The position numbers and the translations under genes are program-made. Under the pieces are notes generated by a model. The model ran no database searches. It was not told where the DNA came from and saw only the letters and a program-made list of their open reading frames with translations. Positions 26,896-40,700 of a DNA stretch of 64,000 nt are shown here, in pieces (positions within the stretch are counted from its first letter, which is position 1; each line of letters opens with the position of its first letter). This DNA comes from Malurus cyaneus samueli (taxonomy: Eukaryota > Chordata > Aves > Passeriformes > Maluridae), in assembly GCA_009741485.1 (NCBI GenBank), contig CM019218.1, positions 35,650,387 to 35,714,386 of the forward strand. The letters are read 5' to 3'.

Positions 26896-29800
26896 ATACA
26901 TATGAGGATGGATACCTGATGTATGCCAAAATGCCTGTAAACAAATACTAACTTCCATATGCTCCTAAAGCGATCTGCCCAGCCACATCCATGCACACAT
27001 AAGGTTTCCCTCTCAAGAGCACCAGACACCTCTACTGCTGGCCCCACAGACACAACTCTAACAAGCACCACTCAGAGATGTGTGCCAGTGCCTCTTGTCC
27101 AACAAGGTACTCCAGACCTCTCCAGCGTCACACATTTTAATGTTTTAGATCTTGAGTCAGTAAGTCCCCTTGACATGCAAAGCAGCAAAACTGAAGTTGA
27201 GAAAAAGAATATTCTACAAAATACATTGCCTTAAGGAAGCTGCAATGAACTCTAAAGCAAGGAACACTCAATCTGTACTATTCATGATTTTGTTCAGTTC
27301 TAAAATTTTATTATCCAATATGGACACAAACCATTCAACCTGTAAGAGTGATAAATTATTTCTTTTGCCTTATAAATGAATTAACATAGATTGCGCAAGG
27401 GTATTTCTTCAATATCAGACATGAAACACAGTTCCAATACAAAAGAAAAAATACTCACCCCATCAGAATTTAAGTTGACAGGTCAAATGCATATATTTGA
27501 CTGTCCTGTATAAAACCACAGCTCTAATCTGGTGCTTCTACTCAAAATAGGAGGAGGTTCTAGGAAATCCAATGCAAATTCAAATGCTACTTTAAAAATA
27601 GCGGTACTTTTGGCAAACACACCAACAAATCGCTTTTGTAACTTCTCCCACTATTCCATTAACTTCATCAAGAAAGAGCCATTGCTGAGAGCTAACAAAA
27701 GGTCCTTGTTTCAAACCTTCCTGTAATCCACTTGCACAAGGGCAGAAAATATATTTATTGCGGTAGCCAGTAGCAAAATCTGTTGTTGGCTGGTTGTTGT
27801 GTTTTTTTCCTAGTTTTCTTTCATTAAAGTCAGATTTAATACACATGAATATTTTCTTTAAAAATCATCATTGATAAAAATACCATAATTGAAATTACAC
27901 GGACATACAACAGAAGACAGGTGTTGGAAATTTCATTCGCTTCTCATGTATTTTGATGATGTCCCACACACCGTATGTCGCAGCGTGTGGAGGCTGAGAT
28001 GCCACCCTCCGCTGTCCCAGCAGCTCTGTGGGAGCAGGAGCCCAAGGGGCTGACAGGTCAGCAGAAACTCCAGCATTGTAAAGAACAAGAATTGATTTTT
28101 CTTAACTCCACAGTTCTGAGATTAATCTGCTGCTTCCAAACTTTATAAATAAAACAGTTAAATGTATCCAGGCACTTAGAAAAAACTCCTCTTTTCCTCT
28201 CTTCTGACATTTTGCACTGTTTCCAGGGGAAAAGACACAACTGTCAGTACAATTGTTTCATATAATAGAGACTTTAATCCTAACTAGGTCTTCTGGCTGT
28301 TTACATTATTAAGCAAAAATCAGCCTTTAAAAGTTGGAAGAGCTGAGTTAAACTGATATTAGTGAATGCAAAAAAGATTGAAAACATCAAACTTTTTATC
28401 CTTCAATTTATGTTTGAACACGTAAGGAAGAATATGCTACAAAAAAAATCTAGATAAAATTAGCATCACATGAAAAGGAAGTTTAAATAAGGAAAGTGCA
28501 AGGATGAACTTGGCTAAAAATAATAATGTAGTAATTAAAAAGACGTATCAGAACACATAGAATCAAACAGAAATATAACCACTTTTCTGTTTCATCTCAA
28601 CAAGAACATCTCTCTAGCTAAAACAGAAGCACCTTTTTAAGCAAATGTGGAAACAGAAAGAACAGAGGTTTTAAAAATGAGGAAGCCGGATGTTGAACAG
28701 AGCACGCTACTGAATTGTTTTCTGGGATACTGTTGAAAATCACTGATTGAAGAGCCTTACTCCAACAATCTTGTTTCAGGAAGCTACCCTTTTTGTTCCA
28801 GTACATTACTGACATTCTGAGGTGTTATTAATAATTAAACTTTTCTTTTAAAATTACTCATTAATATTAACTTTGTCTAAAGTCTTCCTGGAATCTAATA
28901 CCTTTAAGAAAAATAAAACAGTAAAAATACACTAACCACAACAGTTAAATAAAAGAATGTGTTTAATTTGAGAAAGAATCTACTTCTTTTAAATTCACTT
29001 TGCACAATTCATACTTGGCTATGTAGCACTAAAGCTGTACAAAAGATGTTTTTAGCCTTCACTTTTTATACCTAAGAGAAATGGAAAAGAAATGACAATT
29101 TACCAACCCAATCTCCTCCTTTGCTTTTGCTTCCTCTAGACTAATAGAGAGATTAAGAAAGCAAAAACTGCAGGTGAAACCACTGTATATAAGCCACAAA
29201 CCTAAAGGGCTAGCAAAGTCATTTGTCACTATTTGCACATGAAATGCAAGGAATAAGCATTACTGAACTGGATCCAAATGAATTGTTATACATGAAAAGC
29301 CACTCTAGGTCCCAGAGCTACTGAGTTCCAAGTTACTTCATTCTTACTTTTCTAAACTTTTTTTCCACTGCCTAGTGCAGCACAGCTCCGCAGTGGCACC
29401 AAATGCCTCATTCTGGCTCCATACACACAGACTCAGATGACCATGCTAGGGCAACCTCCATACGCTAAACTTAGGGAGAGTTAGTACAAAAGAAGTATTT
29501 ACAACACCTGGAGTCCCATCAGTCCCAATCGGCCTTAAGGAAATCCTGAAGAGAAAGAATGCCTGAAATCACATATTTTCTGCACACTTAGGCATCTACC
29601 CACATTACTTCAGCAATGCTTGGCTGCACATGTCCTTGTGGTTGGAGAACTTGCCCAAAAAGTGACAGATGACACTCATTTCCCCTTTCAGCTTGAGATA
29701 ATACAAAAGTACATCTCTTTTCCCCAAGAGCTTTTAAAGTGACTGGTATTACGTGAAGTTGGGCCAAGGTCACTTTTTATCTCCTCTTCTCTGCCTCAGT

Positions 29801-32800
29801 GTAGAAAAGAACCCAAGATTTACAGGAGCTGAGCAAGAAGGAAGCAAGGAGGAAGTATAAAGCAGAGGGATTTCTCCTGAGAGAGAATGCTGTTCCCAGC
29901 ACCAGCATTTGTTAATTTAAATTTTGTGTTTAAAATCACCAGCTACCATACATATGAAGTATTCCCATAGAGTCTGGCTTATCAGGACTCCCCCCTCTTC
30001 CACCCCACTGCATAAGAACTATAAAATTCCATCTTCCACAATCATTCAGTTCTGCCACATTTCCTTCCTTGGAGTGAACAAATCTTTGCAAGACATCCTA
30101 GAGGCATACTGCTACCCAGATTCTACCAAAAATCAAACACTAGGGCTTCTGCCAGGTTTCAATTTAGTAGGAGGACTGTCTTAAACCTCTACCTGGAAAA
30201 GCTACATGTTGCCTACAGGTTCTATCTGCTTCACTTGAAGAATCAATTAAGTCATTATTATACCTCAGTCTTGTTTGGATTCCTTTATTAACTTCTGTAT
30301 CAAATATTTCTGGCATTTTTATTTTATTTTCTTCTTGAAACACTGTAGTAATGAAAAATTGCATTCAGAATATATTGACAAGAACTCTTAGAATTTCTCT
30401 AACATCACAACTCAGAAATTCTGGTGTGCAGAACTACTAACTATAAGCAGAAAACAACTGTGTCGCAACATACAAAGCATTAAATTGTTTAAAGCTGTTC
30501 AAATAAGTCTCAGAGCCCTTTTTCTTTAAAAACATTTTCTAACATCAGTTGCCTCAGAAAAAAAATAAAATGACGTTGTCATTTGTGGGTTACCTTAAGA
30601 TTACAAATATTTTTCTTTGTTTCTTACTGAGAGGAAAAAAAGTGCTATAAAAGATGACAGCTTCCAGAAAATAAACACTGCAGAAGAGTCCAATGGGCTT
30701 TCTCATTTGAATTTGCCTGTAACAGAGTCAACTGAGCACTCTCACGTAACACACACCACTAATTGCTGTTTCCCACCTCCAAAAACCTTCTTTCCGAAGC
30801 AGAAAGCCAAAGTAAAGTTCTCCAACTTTAAGGAGAAGTTACTACAAAAACATGAGGCATGTCTGTACAGGGTAGCTGACCAGCAGGCCATGACAATTCC
30901 CTCTGCCATTCAAGCTGAGGAGCAGCAGCTGCTGTCCCTTCTCCATGTGCACAAAACTTCTTCTAAAAGGTCTATTTAAAAATTAATATTTTTAAACCCT
31001 TTATTCGACTACCATGTCAAGTTCATTTTTCACACTGAAGCGAACTCCAGTGTCAAGACCATACAGCACATACTTAAATCAGCTACAAAACCCCCAAACA
31101 CATACGCAGTCTAGGGAAAATCCAAATGTTACCATTTGATAATTTATAGTACATTTATTGCACATATTGGAATCTGAAGCACACTGCACTAACACACAAT
31201 TGCAGCAGAAATGACTGCAGTTCCCCAAACAATGACAATGAATGTCTGTGTGTACTTATGCAGATGCTCTGTGTAACTCCAGTTTGACAATGTGAAGGCA
31301 GTAAGAACAGAAACTGAATGAATGACAGCAGGATAACGTAACACCTTTCATTTCTTCATCTCTAATAACCTGCAGGCACCCAAGCCTGCTTCTCACAGAC
31401 ATGATAAATTACAATAACACAGCTCAGTGCAGGGCACTGGCAAAAGTTACAAGACTTGTCAGGACAACTGCAAAACTAACACATACCACATGTATGTGTA
31501 GCAAAAGCACATCTTCACTGTGACAGAATCCCAGTTAAAGCTACAAAAGAACAGGAAGACTAAGAAATCGTTCAAAATTAAACTTCCAGAAATTGTAATA
31601 CAGAGACCAGTATTACCTATTTGAAAGTCAGCTCCTAGAGGGAAATGATCATGTTTTGAAAGCCTTGGCCTATCAGTGAGTATAAACATTTTCCAGAGCT
31701 TGAAGGATTGTTATTGATACATCAACACAATATTATTTCTTTAAATACCTTTTTGAAGTTCTCCACATGGTATCAGCTATGACCTTGATGATTAAAAATT
31801 AATACAGTTCCTTTGTGTGCACATTATGACAGACACATTGTATTGTCTGTAGGCCAGCAATCTTTCATTTTAAATAGATGGGTTCTCCTTTAACTTCTTG
31901 AATACACAGAGAAAATCTACTTCACATGTTTTTTAAAGCTTTCTAAAGCATTTCTGGGGTGTCAGCACTCTCATTTGCCACTAGAAGCTCTTTTTGATGA
32001 GCTCAGGACTTCGGCTTCAAATCAAGTTACATCAGAATGACATCAGCTGAATATTAATCAGGGTGGATGCACAAACAGGTGTGACAAAACCATGCTCTGA
32101 CTAAAATGTGAAATTCTAATTCATATCAACCCCCCCGCAAACACTACCCATTTAAGTCCATCCAATAAAAAAGATAGAAGAACATATCAAACATATTGAA
32201 ATGACAGACGTTTTCACTAAAAAAGTCATTCACTGTAGAATCATTTCTTGAAAAAAATCAAACAGCAAAATGTAAACTATGAGGTTAGCATAATTCCAAT
32301 ATGGAGAATTGCACATTCACTTCTGGGTGCTGATGGCAAGGCTGTGGTTACATGCTGCTATTATACACTGCTACATTACTGAAAAGTTCAGCCTGCTTCC
32401 TACTCATTTCTTCAGCTCTGCTGTTTCAGCTGTGGCTGGAATAAAATAGACACAGGGAAGGCAAAGAGGAAATCTACCAACTAACAGAATAGTACCAAGC
32501 TACCTACAATGTTGCAGCAAAAGCACAATACTGTTGACCTTTGCTTTTAACATACCTCTCTCTCCAAGTATGCAGATAAAGAAGTGAACATCCAGTAGTG
32601 ACATTATGAACAAACAGATCATATGGACAAAGAGAGACTGGGGCAATGCTGTTGCCCTCTCTGACTCCTAGATATAAAGATCTGTATGTACTATTACACT
32701 ATCAGATGAGTTGAATTAAAATCTAAGGATACATTTTATGTATTAAGGAGCACAGGAAAGTTTCTGAACTTTGATTTTCATTTTTTCCTTTGGACAGAAA

Positions 32801-35800
32801 TATCTTCATTTAAACAGCTGAGTTTTAATATTTTCTAAGTTTGTATTTCTTCTTAACTTTGTAGGAAAAAAGCTGGCTCTCACTGACAGTGAATCCATAA
32901 AACAATAAAACAAATAGACCCTAAAATGTTTACCTATTTTTTTTCTAACTCAGATGAATAAAATTTTAAAGTAAAAAATAAGGCTAAACATACATTAATT
33001 CAAATTATGCACATACAGATTACTATGTTAAAAAATCATTATTTCTCGTTACTATACCTTATTGTTTTAATCTCTGACTATAATTTGTAGGAAGAATAAT
33101 ATTAATACTGTACCAGAACAGTACACTTTTTAAAGACGGTTGGTACAAATATATTGAACATGTTGTGTATGGAGGGGAATGGAACTTTGTCAAAGACTGA
33201 TTTGCGTTTAACACAGATGTATTAAACAGAGAAGGATCATCTGATAAGACAAAATTGAACTGGTTTTGGTAAACAAGTCGTTCAAGATTTTAGTGAGCTG
33301 CTTTTTACTTATAGATTAAGATAGAAAACATTCTTCATCACTGTTTTTCAGCTCTTTATGAAGCAATTATAAACCAAAATTAACCGACTACACATAAATG
33401 AGGAAATGTGCTCTTTACCTGCAGAAGAGACTACTACTGTCATAATTCAATTTAACACATACACACAATTCCAGCAGTGCACCAAGTGATTTCCATGAGG
33501 CAGTTCCTTTGAGTCCTTTAGGATATCAGAAACAACCTTGCACTGTTTAATATTATCTTTCTTAAAACTAGATTTATTCAAAATAAAACAGGGTGTGACA
33601 TTGATTTGCAATAATTTTAAGTGGGTGCATTTTAAAAGAAAAGGAGATATTTAAATGAACAATCTTTTTTTCTTGTTCTTTTTTAATTATCAACTGCTAA
33701 CTACTCATCATCGAACACTACACATTTATTTATAGAATGAGCCAGGCAAATACCTAATAAAGCACAGTAATACTGCTGGCAATATTCAGGCCTTTATATA
33801 ATGTTTACAAGCAGAGTTAATCTTCACAATAACCTTGTAATGTTGGTAGGGAGTAAAATATTCATTATTCTTTAACTTCACATATGGGAAAAGTGAAACA
33901 GAGAGATCAATTTAGAAACAAAAATCAAGTGTAGGTCCCCCAAATGCAAAGTCAAAACCTAAGTAAAAAAATAGTAATTTTAAAGGCACTAAAATCAGTA
34001 AAAGCAGATGGGGCTTCGAGCCCGTGAAAACAAGTTTTCTCTGGGAGTATGACTTTAGACATTTGGCAGTGTGGGCTAACATTTTTATTACATTATAATA
34101 TTGTATTATTAGTAGTATTACATATTTTTAAATTTTGTTACATTGTTTTCTGTAATTAATGTAATGGGCATCCAGTTCTGTAGCATGGTTGGCCAGGTCC
34201 TTTTACAATCTCTGGGCTGTTACCTTACCTATATTTTTCTAAAAATTAATTACAACTAGAAATGTGTATTTTTTGTCAGATATAGAAACACAGAGAGGCC
34301 TTTATTTAATACTGTGAAGAATAAGGAATCATACTGCCTGTCAATGCCACCTTTGTCAGAATTATGGCAACCAAAGTACCAGCCTGGGACCATTTTTGCT
34401 TCAACCATTTTGGTTTCAACATGAAGCAGAACAAAGGTAGCTTCAGACTTACACAGGGAGGACACTTTCCTGCATGGATTTGTGTGGTACAGAAAACAGA
34501 GAGACTACCATTGCCTCCTTTGGCTACTCTGAATATTCACCACAGGAAAATTATGTATCCTACACCATATTTGCTCACGGTAAGTAACTTCCTAGCAGGA
34601 CACTGGTGCTCTTAATTTGCCGCCACTTCCCTTGAGGGCACAGCATGTTTTTCCAATAACCAGTGAAAAAACTTTCTTTCAGCTGCCATCTTACACATGC
34701 ATTTTGATTTTTTTGGAACAAAACCTGACCTTGCTTTGGGTCAGCACTTCTACTGCAACTTTGGTTTATTCCATCCCCCACAAACACAAAGTTTGTTAAA
34801 ATAATTACAGAAGAAACACTTCTTTTCGGGTGCTGAGGGAGGAGCAGTGACAGGAGATACATTCCAACGTGCAGCTGACATACGTGAGCACACGGAAACG
34901 AAAAATCCGTGTATTTGCCCAGAGCTGTTCTGGTCTTTGTTTCTGGGCTGAAGCAGATTCCTTCCTGCCAGAGACATTAAAATACGAGGAAAGACGGTGC
35001 AGTAGCAGAAAGACAACACAAGGTGGTGGTCACTTGAAGCACGGAGGAGAGGAAGGGGAGCAGAAAGCCTAGCTAGCGAACGCCATGAAATGGGGATGTT
35101 GGCTCCAACCGTGGTGTCTGTTATCGGGCAGGGGATGCTCTAATGGAAAACACTTCCTTTGAATCTAAGCCAAAAACTTAAAAGCATCGGCACAGCTTCC
35201 TGCACTGTGTTACTTTAGGTTTCAAAAGGGGAGGAAAAACATCCAGAACACCCCCTGGTGCAGTTCACAAGCTCCACTAGTTTCTCTGATTGTGCCTGGA
35301 AACTCCTACAAACACGCAAGTTAGCTAAGCAGACATATACACACAAATGTGTGTGAATACTCTCCAGAGAGGATTCCTTTGGGAAAGGGCACGTGTTGTA
35401 CACCTGGAATTCCAAACACTAACAGCCAACTTAAAACTTCAGAAAAATTATGTAGGTCAAAATGCCTTTGAATAAAAGCAGGGAAACCAAAACACCAAGA
35501 GTTACCAGAAAGCCTTTAACCAAGCAAAAAAGGCTCCTAAAAGTTAGAAAATAAGCAAAGAACCCATACAGAACAGGAAGCAAAAATGTAAAAAATAACC
35601 CATTTCATTACTGGTGTGATTGAAGAGGTTATTAAACGCAAAAACGTAACCTTCAAAAGGGAAAACTCAGCCCTTGCAAACCATAGGAGGAAGCTTCAGT
35701 TATGACAGGTGAAATGAAAGATGGAAATCAGGAGACACAAGAGAAAATGTGAACAATGAGTAGCAGAGCTACACCAGCAATACCAAGGCATTCCTGAAAC

Positions 35801-37776
35801 ACATCAAAGCAGGAAGCCACCAGCCTGATGGGCTGCTGAGCAATCAATGGACAGCTAAGGTCAAAAATTTGCAGAGAAACAAAATTATGTCTTTGTAACA
35901 GGTCTTCTTCACAGAAGATGAATATAAGCCTATAACTTTACTTCTCATATATCTTGATATGATAAGGGATATGCCAAAGAGATGATGTCGTAATCAAGAT
36001 CATAAAATTACAGGAGAAATAGGCACTGAGAAAACACATAAAATACCATGAAAGTATGAAGGAATTCAATATGAAGAACTGGAGAAAGTAACAGAAATAG
36101 GCATTTTATATACACCATTGTATTAAAATGTAAACACTATAACTATCTTAACAGATGCAAAAAGAAATCCTAGAAATCCTAGGCATTCTTCAATGCAAGG
36201 CATTTTGCTTAGCACAGACAAGCCAGTCAGCACCGACATAGCAAAATCCATCAATAAATACATCTGACATTGGAAAAGTGGAATGTTTCTTTGGAAATCT
36301 CAGTCTTCACACTGTCTGAAAAATTATTTTTAAAAAAAGCAGAGATGTAACACACAAATGATATGGCACTATATAAATTAGCAGCAGGCCTAGGATCCTG
36401 AGTATGTATTCTCCTAATTCTGATCTCAGATCAACCAAAGTGTAATCAATTCAGTAATATACAATACAAACAAATAAGACTTAAAAAGATTATCATCTGA
36501 ATTAGACCTACTTTAGACTTAATTGATTCAGACAAGGTTAAGTGAATAAATGCTACAGAAAGAACAAAGTCCTCTTAGGCCTTTTAAAAACCAAACAGCA
36601 AAAGAATGTTAAAAAATTGTAAGTGAATATTTTTTTATTGGAAATAAAAGAATTTTGTTGAAGAACTTTTAAAACTCATAGTCACAAGGTAGTGTAGTGA
36701 AGATCTTGCATGCATTTATTTAGGTATGCCCATTATGTAAAGAGGAGACTCCTTCTACCTTTTTATTTCCCATTTGTCCCCAAAAGACAGAACACCTAAT
36801 TTTTCTTAAGGTTTAAGGTAGCAAATCAATTACAATCTCATAGAACACTTTGAAAGGAGGAAAGCTAATTACATTATCTCAATATATAAAAATATTTTAC
36901 CTGTCTCCTTGTCAGAAGTATTCCAAACAGCTGATCAGGTGAAGATGCACTGCAACACTCCAAACTGCTTAGCTGTACATCAGTGTGGTTAGACTAATCT
37001 TACCATGAAACAATTCCAAATGTAAAAATTTAAGGTTTTTTTAAGATTTCTGAAGCTTGCCAGAATTACAGAGTAAAGGAGCTGGGGCTACTGCCTACGT
37101 AAGAGGCTGGAGAGAATGACCTTTACATGAAATCAAATCAGTTGGTAAAACTTCTGCATTGGAGTAGTGAAACAAGTCACTTGGGCTCTGTGCCTTAGTG
37201 TGGTACACAGACACCTAGGCAAAAATCACCTCCAAGTGGAATGAATGTCTGCCTTTATAATTCCCCCATGTGACTTAGGAATGGAATTGCCCTAGTGCTT
37301 AAAAAGGTAATTTTAAGGCATTACCATTGCATGTGTTTAAAATGCCAATTAAAAATAAGGAAAAAAGCAAAACATGGTAACAGGCTGGGAGCTGTTACAG
37401 ATCCATTTTCATATTCAGGCAAGGTTTGTGTGACGCTCAGTCTCACCTAACATTATCATTTCAGATGGCATTCAGGACTTGCTAACAAGCCCAACTACCC
37501 CAACAGGTTTGATTCATGCAAAAATTCAGTAACAAACTGGTAAAGAGAGCTTCCTTATATGAAAGTACCACACCATTCAAAATTATTTAAAGCACTGAAA
37601 ATTTAGCTTGGTCCATTTATTTAATTTCTTTAGAATGTGAAAAATATGCATTGCTTTAAAATCCAAATGCTTAATGTATACATACAACCCATCACCACTG
37701 GTTCATGATGTGTTACAGCCCAGCATAGCACTCCAGCTACCAGGCTGCCCGATTATAAATAGGCTGCCAATCTGGG

Positions 37777-37791
37777 CAGCAGCAGCAGCAG
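37777..37791 (+). repeat. (CAG)5 microsatellite
   Basis: Five perfect CAG units in intron sequence, next to two copies of GGCTGCC (37743 and 37762), one of which can pair with GGGCAGC. No coding context. Confidence 0.9.
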
Positions 37792-40700
37792 CTGTCTCTC
37801 ATCATTCTGCTTCCTCCCTCCACTTCTATTAGATTTCTAACACAATGTAGTGATTTCTGCATATATCTCCACATTCTGCAATAGGTGTAACAAGCACAAA
37901 TACATTTGTTTTTAAGATCATTCACAATGAACACAATTGTCCACTAACCTGATACCGTATACCTGATTTGTATATGTGTACACACTAAGTGGGCCTGCAC
38001 ATTTACATTGTTTGCTACAAATTAGATGTTTAATATTATAATTCAGCTGTCTTTAGAGAAACAGCTAAACTGCCTGTGCTACTAGACACAGGGAAATAAA
38101 ATATACACACCTGAATACTGAAGCCTGCAGCAACAATAACAAGATGGTCCCGTCTGTGCCTATATCATGCAAGCAACACAAACTATCCAACTCAGGTACT
38201 GAGGTACTTCTTCAAATACCAACATAAATAAAAGCATACTTGGAATTCTGCCAGCTCATTTTTAAATTACATGCAAACTGAAAACCAAAATGATAATCAA
38301 AACCAACTAATTTCTCTTTTATGCACAGAAATGCCCTTAAAATACTTGATAATAATTACCATTCTGGAGTGATTATATAAAGGATGGTTCTCACAACATA
38401 TTTCTTAATACAAAAAATATAAGAAGTGGTCTCTTTTACATTTTCTTACATCAATATTTTACACTGTTCCCACTTGACCACTTACTTTCTGTCCTTAGAA
38501 GTATTTTCCCTTGACTATAGAAAACTACTTTGTCAGACAATTATTAGTTTTATCTCATCCTGTTGTCAAAACTGTTTGTTCACATACCACTGTATCAGAC
38601 TATATTCTTGTAAGTGGTATTTTTAAGACAGAGTATGCAAATGAAAACTTTTTTGAAGGACTATTAATGATTATAATGCTCCAAGTAATTGGAGATGCAG
38701 TCACAATTCTTCTACAAGCTCCTTGGCCAAAAAGTTCAAAGTCCAGTTGGTTTAGCGACTATTTCCAGTAAAGGCATATAATTTCATTTCAATACACACA
38801 CATTATTACACAGTCTGTATCTGAGATTTTTCAGTGTGATCGATCAAAGACTATATTTCGTGCTGCGTACTCCTCTGAAATATTGAAATCAACATATTCA
38901 ATGCACCTACTGGTGTTTTAAAATTCAAGAACGCTGGAAGCAGATGCTCTCAGCAAAAGACATCAAGCTTCAGAAAAAGACATTGATCGGGGTTAATCTT
39001 ATGTCTTCCTTCTTTTAGAGCAACACAAGACAGAGTTGTTAGCTTCAGACTTTTTCAGGCAGGATCCTACAACTAGAGACAAAACAGTGTTGTACCAAAA
39101 AAACCCCAAAAACAAAAAGCCTCAAGACCCAACTACCTGCACTCTTAAGTTAACCTTAACAAGATCATACTGAGCTAGAGATTTCAGTAGCTGCCAAAAT
39201 TTTACCATGACTGCAGTATCAATATAGGTGACACAGACAAGCAAAGAAATAATAAGCAGAACTTTTCTCTTGTTCTTCAAGTTTTGTCAGCATTAGAATG
39301 CATTGATTCCTATTCCTGCCCAGGCCCTTACTGATACTACACAGAAATTCATTACTACCCTTTGCAAACATAGTTCAAGTTCTGAGGCTACACCAGTTTA
39401 AACTCATTGTTTAGCACTGATATGCAAACAACATACTGCTTACTTTCCAGCTGCTTGGGCTCCAGCAGATACCGCCTTGTAATCTCCATTCTTACTTTTA
39501 AATTCTACTGTTCTGCAGATTAAAACCTGAGGCCACTTAGTCCCAAATTTTGTCACTATCAGCTTTTAAGACATTTGAAATATTTGATTAGCTGAGGTGC
39601 TGCAAGATGTAACTGCTGCTGATAATGTCTTAAATTATTGTAGACATTTTTGAAGAAGGGTATCTGTCTAGGCACTTAAAGGGAGCTGGTAATATGAGCA
39701 GCGTACAGTTTATAGATACAGCAACAGAAGTTACAGAAGGAGGAATAATAAATTGGAAAGTTTTTTTTTTTGCATAAAATCCAGCTCAGCTCAATAAAAG
39801 CAGCTGACAAGTGTGCTCTTAAATGAGACTTGAAGGTGGCCAATCTAAGCGCTTCTACAGATGAGTCCTGGGAGGTCACAGGATGCATAGATGGTAACAT
39901 GGAAGATGACATGGAAGCAACTGCCTAAGAAGTGACAGATGGATGTGTGGGAACATTAAAGAAGTGGAGCGAGTGGGGGAGAGACAGGAAACTCATCGAG
40001 GAACATAAGTAAGGAAGGGCAGAATTAAATAGAACTTTGAAAGTACTGAAAAGAGCTCAAATCTGATGCAAATATGGGTGGTGAACAGTAGGGGGAATGC
40101 AAAAATAAGAGTGACAATTAAATCAGCAAGCAGGAAGCATTATTTTAACAGCTACATGTTAGGAAGTGAAAAAAAGTCTCTATTCCTTCTGTCATAATAG
40201 ACATGTCTAGAACAGAGCTGAAGATAGTGCACTGGTTAAGACAAGGCATTAAATAAGGCTTGCTCATACGGATTTTTAAAAAAAAAAAAAATCTAAAAAT
40301 TGCACACCTGAATAACATAGAAACTGAAGACTGTATTGTCTGTAGCAGAAAAAGAAAACTAAGAATGAGAGACAGAAAGAGGACAAGAGATGAAACTTTG
40401 GCCCCATTGCAACAGATAAGAAAAAGTACATCAGCTTCACCAGTACCTGGATTTAAAAAATGAGATAATTCTGGCCATTTTTCAGCTGATGATATGGTAT
40501 CTGACAAACATGGTATGAATGACTGCCTAATACTTGAAAACAGACCTGGAGATATCATGGAGAAGCAGAATAAAATATAGTTTCTTAACATATTCATACT
40601 AGTAAGATCTCATTAAATAACTGGGGAAGAGTCAACAGATTATAAAAAGAGCTAATTTTTATGCTTTGCATCATCTGAATACCAAACCTCCGATAATTTT

